From an uncultured Oscillospiraceae bacterium (lineage in GTDB: Bacteria > Bacillota > Clostridia > Oscillospirales > Oscillospiraceae): a stretch of DNA of 61,337 nt. Both the position numbers and the translations under genes were made by a program. The stretch is from NCBI GenBank assembly GCA_944386985.1, contig CALXDD010000014.1, positions 1-61,337 of the forward strand. The letters run 5' to 3'. Of this stretch, positions 58,411 through 61,337 are shown piece by piece. The notes beneath the pieces are model-generated. The model was not told where the DNA came from. It saw only the letters and a program-made list of their open reading frames with translations, and ran no database searches. How positions within the stretch are numbered: the first letter of the stretch is position 1; every line of letters starts with the position of its first letter.

Positions 58411-59589
58411 ATGCCTGAAAATCCCATTACCGTCCCACTGCCGCAAGACTTGCCGGAAAATTGGAAAACCTCACAAACCGTATCTGTTGACGGAACCAGT
58501 GTGGGACTCACGCCGCAGCACGGGTACAATTATCTCATGGAGCAAGTAAACAACGCCCAAACTGCTGCCCAGCAGGTAGGAAACGCCATACCCTTATGTG
58601 CCGATTTGTCCCTCTCCAATTTAAACACACCCCAAATGGCGCTCTACCACTTAGGGGCCGGTGTTCGGCCCAATTTGCTGGACAATCCCTATTTTGTGGG
58701 CGGAGGCTCCCAGCAGGGCGGAGGGCAGCTACCAATCAATCAAATGGGGTTGATAAGCTACAATATTGGCCAGAGAAAAACTACAATTGACAGGTGGGAA
58801 AGCACCGTTACTTCTATCACCGCATCTTTGTCTCAATCAGGCTTGACTTTAGATAGTTCTGGTACATCCGGCGAATTTTATCAACGAATAAGTTCAAATT
58901 TTTCAATGTTTGCAAAAAAAGTTCTAACACTTTCCGCCCTTACAGTGGATGGACAGCTATACACTGCTTCCGGGCAGGTGCCGGCAGAAAGCCCAGATGT
59001 GCTTACCGTATTTTTGCAGACCGCTCTTCCGTTTGGATTCCTGCGATTTGCGTGGGGCGTTGCAAATCTATCGTATTTTGTTTCTTTTGTATGGAATGAA
59101 ATCGGCAGTATCGAATTAGCGGCCGTGAAGCTGGAAATAGGAGACACCCAAACGCTTGCTTATCAGGACACAGACGGAAACTGGCAAATTCTTCCCCAGC
59201 CTGACATGGATTATATTATGCAGTTGGCAAAGTGCCAGAACTACCTAATCAATTTAGACAATGGCAGCACAGTATCCACCAGGGACTACCCCGGGACTTG
59301 GGTACAGACCGCCTCAAATGCCGGACAGTATTTTATTCCGTTACCTACTACTATGCGTACAACGCCGGGGACGGTAACACCGGAGGGACAATTCTACATT
59401 TGGGGGTATGGTAATAGTGGTTCTGCATCTATCCCCGTCACGCTCGCATACGCACCGTCTGCAAGCACGCCTAATACTGTTGTAGTTCAGGTTTCGGTTA
59501 CGGGTGACACACTTCCGGATCTGTCAATTTCTTATGGACTATCTCGCAGAGACTCGTCAAGTAGAATACTGGTTTCCGCAGAATTGTAA
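58411..59589 (+). CDS. Tail fibre / receptor-binding protein
   Basis: 392 residues opening MPENPITVPLPQDLPENWKT. The N-terminal part carries the INQMGL-LISYNIGQRKTTIDRW-type segment common in tail fibre proteins of Firmicutes phages (NLLDNPYFVGGG...DRWE). The C-terminus is beta-rich and should contact the host. Base composition is richer in A+T than the baseplate genes, as usual for exchanged receptor-binding genes. Confidence 0.75.
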   Translation: MPENPITVPLPQDLPENWKTSQTVSVDGTSVGLTPQHGYNYLMEQVNNAQTAAQQVGNAIPLCADLSLSNLNTPQMALYHLGAGVRPNLLDNPYFVGGGSQQGGGQLPINQMGLISYNIGQRKTTIDRWESTVTSITASLSQSGLTLDSSGTSGEFYQRISSNFSMFAKKVLTLSALTVDGQLYTASGQVPAESPDVLTVFLQTALPFGFLRFAWGVANLSYFVSFVWNEIGSIELAAVKLEIGDTQTLAYQDTDGNWQILPQPDMDYIMQLAKCQNYLINLDNGSTVSTRDYPGTWVQTASNAGQYFIPLPTTMRTTPGTVTPEGQFYIWGYGNSGSASIPVTLAYAPSASTPNTVVVQVSVTGDTLPDLSISYGLSRRDSSSRILVSAEL

Positions 59590-59597
59590 GGTGTTTT

Positions 59598-59906
59598 ATG
59601 GAGAATTATATAGTTTACGTCAAAACGGACACAAAAAACCGAATTATAGACATTAATTCTTCAGCTTTTGTCTCCACAGATTGGGGCATCCAGATTGACC
59701 AAGGGATTGGTGATCGCTACCACCACGCCCAAAGAAACTACTTTCCGCTCCCGCTCTATACGGAAGATGGTGTTCCCTGCTACAAGCTGGTGGCTGGAAT
59801 GCCTGTGGAGCGGTTAGAATCGGAGATTCAGGCAGACCGGAAAGACTTACAGAAAGCGGAGCCGACCGACACGGACGTACTTAATACTTTGCTGGGGGTG
59901 ATTTAA
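59598..59906 (+). CDS. Small tail-fibre-associated protein
   Basis: 102 residues opening MENYIVYVKTDTKNRIIDIN, with a C-terminal helix. This fits the short proteins downstream of fibres (fibre assembly or YqbV/XkdW-like). The stop abuts the next start. Assignment by pattern and position. Confidence 0.6.
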   Translation: MENYIVYVKTDTKNRIIDINSSAFVSTDWGIQIDQGIGDRYHHAQRNYFPLPLYTEDGVPCYKLVAGMPVERLESEIQADRKDLQKAEPTDTDVLNTLLGVI

Positions 59907-60644
59907 TTGACAGACAGATTGCTTGCAGCTGAACAGCTCCGCCGGGCGCTCCAGCTTTTTACGGCAACCCTGCCGGAGGAGAGGGCGCTGGAGATCGCCA
60001 GCGTTTACCCGTCATGGGAGGCCAACCGGGTCTACGCCGTGGGAGACATTATCTCCTACGGCACCAACCCGGTAGGAGACCCGCAGCTCTACAGGGTGGT
60101 GCAGGCCCATACCAGTCAAGCCGACTGGACGCCGGACGCCGTAGCCTCCCTGTATGACGCTTTCGGCCTGGACGATTCCGGCTACCCCCTTTGGGCACAG
60201 CCCAGCGGCGCGCACGACGCTTACAACGTGGGCGACATTGTCAACTACAACGGCGCCCTGTACAAGTCCACCATCAATGGAAACGTCTGGTCTCCTGACG
60301 TGTACCCCGCAGGCTGGGAGCTGGTGGACAGCGGCACGGTAACTCCCGAGCCCATGCCGGAACCCACGCCGGAGCCTGGGGACGACACATACCCCGACTT
60401 TGTCCAGCCTACAGGGGCCCATGATGCTTATAAAACCGGGGACATCGTAATGTATAATGGGACGGCATATCGGTCGCTGATCGACGGCAATGTCTGGAGC
60501 CCTGACGCATACCCGCAGGGGTGGGAGGTGTGGAAGGGGGCAGAGGCGGCAAAGCCCGTTCCGGCGGTTACGCCCACTCTCGAAGAGCGAGTAGACGAAC
60601 TGGACGAAGCCCTCAACATGATCCTGACGGGGGTGACGGAGTGA
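59907..60644 (+). CDS. Tail protein with repeated carbohydrate-binding modules
   Basis: 245 residues from a TTG start. Three related units are seen: an N-terminal one (YPSWEANRVYAVGDIISYG), then two near-identical ones (AHDAYNVGDIVNYNGALYKS ... WSPDVYPAGWE and AHDAYKTGDIVMYNGTAYRS ... WSPDAYPQGWE) joined by a Pro/Glu linker. These aromatic-rich units match CBM5/12-type chitin-binding-like modules, so the protein probably binds a cell-surface glycan. It follows the fibre genes and precedes lysis-region genes. Confidence 0.75.
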   Translation: MTDRLLAAEQLRRALQLFTATLPEERALEIASVYPSWEANRVYAVGDIISYGTNPVGDPQLYRVVQAHTSQADWTPDAVASLYDAFGLDDSGYPLWAQPSGAHDAYNVGDIVNYNGALYKSTINGNVWSPDVYPAGWELVDSGTVTPEPMPEPTPEPGDDTYPDFVQPTGAHDAYKTGDIVMYNGTAYRSLIDGNVWSPDAYPQGWEVWKGAEAAKPVPAVTPTLEERVDELDEALNMILTGVTE

Positions 60645-60820
60645 AGCTGGAGTTGAGAGAAAAGATCATCGCCTACAATAAGGCAGTAGCCGCCAACCGG
60701 GAAAAATCCGATGATCTCATGACCATCCTCGGGGCGTTGCCTCCCGGTCAGGCAAAAAATCTGCTGAAAGACCCTACCATCGGACCGATCCTTGAAAAAT
60801 ACGGAATCACCGGCGCTTAA
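60641..60820 (+). CDS. 59-residue unknown late protein
   Basis: GTG start overlapping the preceding stop. Product opens MKLELREKIIAYNKAVAANR and later reads ILGALPPGQAKNLLKDPTIG, helical. Similar short proteins lie between fibre and lysis genes in related phages; function unknown. Confidence 0.6.
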   Translation: MKLELREKIIAYNKAVAANREKSDDLMTILGALPPGQAKNLLKDPTIGPILEKYGITGA

Positions 60821-60850
60821 GCCGTGATAAAAACGAAAGGAGAAAAAACT

Positions 60851-61228
60851 ATGTTCAATCCCGCACTGTGTATCTATGAGGTCTACAAGGTCGCTGAAAC
60901 CCGTCGGACCACCGACTACCCCGGCTGCGATGTCGGCACCGCCTTCTCCATGTTCTTTTCGGATGTGAAGCAGGGTGCTGCACATCCTGAGAACACCGGC
61001 AATATTCTGCCCGAGTTCGATTTCGCCGCCGCAAAGGCCGCATGGGACGCCATGACCAGCGACGAGCAGAGCGCCGCCCTGGAGGAGGCCCGTGTGAGCC
61101 GTACCGCCCTCTACAACGAGCTGACCAAGGCCTATCCTGACAAGGCAACTATGGTCAAGCTGGTGGAGGACTATTTGGCGGAGTACCGGAAGGAGAAGGC
61201 CGAGGAGACACAGGAGGCGGCGGAGTAA
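60851..61228 (+). CDS. Unknown late protein
   Basis: 125 residues; AAAGGAGAAAAAACT precedes ATG 60851. Opens MFNPALCIYEVYKVAETRRT; the second half is helical and acidic (LVEDYLAEYRKEKAEETQEA). Its stop overlaps the lysin start by one base. No family recognised. Confidence 0.55.
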   Translation: MFNPALCIYEVYKVAETRRTTDYPGCDVGTAFSMFFSDVKQGAAHPENTGNILPEFDFAAAKAAWDAMTSDEQSAALEEARVSRTALYNELTKAYPDKATMVKLVEDYLAEYRKEKAEETQEAAE

Positions 61229-61337
61229 TGGCCTGCCGAGTCCTCTCTGGTAAAGACTGCGTCATAACCTGCCCATTCGGTCCCCGCGTACATCCCGTAA
61301 CCGGAAAATACAGCAACCACAACGGCGTGGACGTGGT
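61228..61337 (+). CDS. M23 peptidase lysin, N-terminal fragment
   Basis: Only 36 codons are in the window; the gene runs off the right edge. VITCPFGPRVHPVTGKYSNH followed by NGVDVV shows the FGxRxHPxTG and HNGVD motifs that open an M23 (lysostaphin-type) metallopeptidase domain, with the first zinc-binding His and Asp. Its place after the tail genes suggests the phage endolysin. Confidence 0.7.
   Translation, partial: MACRVLSGKDCVITCPFGPRVHPVTGKYSNHNGVDV

Larger units (their letters stand above)
22600..61337. mobile_element. Contractile-tailed prophage, left part and late operon
   Basis: From the integrase at 22627 to the right edge every gene is phage-like or unknown: integrase, repressor, early small genes, replication initiator, terminase, portal, head, sheath, tube, tape measure, baseplate, tail fibre and the start of a lysin. 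The sheath, tube and XkdP-U-like baseplate set shows a myovirus-type contractile tail of the PBSX-like kind. No structural gene is broken, so the phage may be functional, although an early small-terminase copy is dead and two early genes carry homopolymer shifts. The left boundary is approximate and the right end lies outside. Confidence 0.9.

Overview
The window is a stretch of chromosome from a GC-rich, spore-forming Gram-positive anaerobe, most likely a gut Oscillospiraceae (Flavonifractor/Lawsonibacter/Pseudoflavonifractor type), followed by most of an integrated tailed prophage. The host assignment is inferred from gene content: a SpoIVFA/SpoIVFB-like pair, an alpha/beta small acid-soluble spore protein, an L27 with the Prp-cleaved N-terminal extension, a DarA-type c-di-AMP receptor and a clostridial radical-SAM pair. 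I could run no database search, so family names rest on motifs and recognised sequence.

Host part (1-22,600): start of gdhA (minus); a phosphoribosyltransferase and a Cof-type HAD phosphatase (plus); a lipoprotein, rplS, the radical-SAM/DUF2344 pair, the SpoIVF-like M50/M23 pair, a U32 (TrhP-like) protein and MltG (minus); a 48-residue Cys/Gly-rich microprotein (plus); tmk, a TagA-type and a GT4 glycosyltransferase (minus); 3-methyladenine glycosylase, DarA, HAD phosphatase and two membrane-linked XRE regulators (plus); rplU-prp-rpmA; a 612-bp foldback repeat without genes; obgE; a CcdA-TlpA fusion (minus); and an ssp gene whose terminator meets the prophage integrase.

Prophage part (about 22,600 to past the right edge): integrase, two cargo-like genes and the repressor lie on the minus strand. 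A divergent switch with a repeated operator-like sequence starts the rightward early genes: membrane microproteins, HTH and sigma-region-4-like proteins, a SleB-type hydrolase, many small unknowns, DUF3846, a DNA methyltransferase, a Gp37/Gp68 (DUF5131) CxxxCxxC protein and a HUH replication initiator preceded by a palindrome-rich 374-bp gap that looks like an origin. A broken small-terminase gene marks a mosaic joint. The late operon then runs terminase, portal, MuF-type head protein, ferritin-like protein, DUF2213 protease/scaffold, cement, DUF2184 capsid, connectors, sheath, tube, tail chaperones with a canonical -1 slippery site, tape measure, PBSX-like baseplate genes (XkdP, Q, R, S, T, U), tail fibre, a carbohydrate-binding tail protein and the start of an M23 lysin. 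This is a contractile-tailed (myovirus-type), PBSX-like phage. The right attachment end and lysis genes are outside the window.

Most unusual points: the HUH initiator with its repeat-rich upstream gap in a terminase phage; a small ferritin-like protein beside the capsid genes; a lysogeny-side cargo gene whose C-terminal tail matches that of the head morphogenesis protein; two early genes interrupted by one-base homopolymer expansions; and the large foldback element next to obgE.
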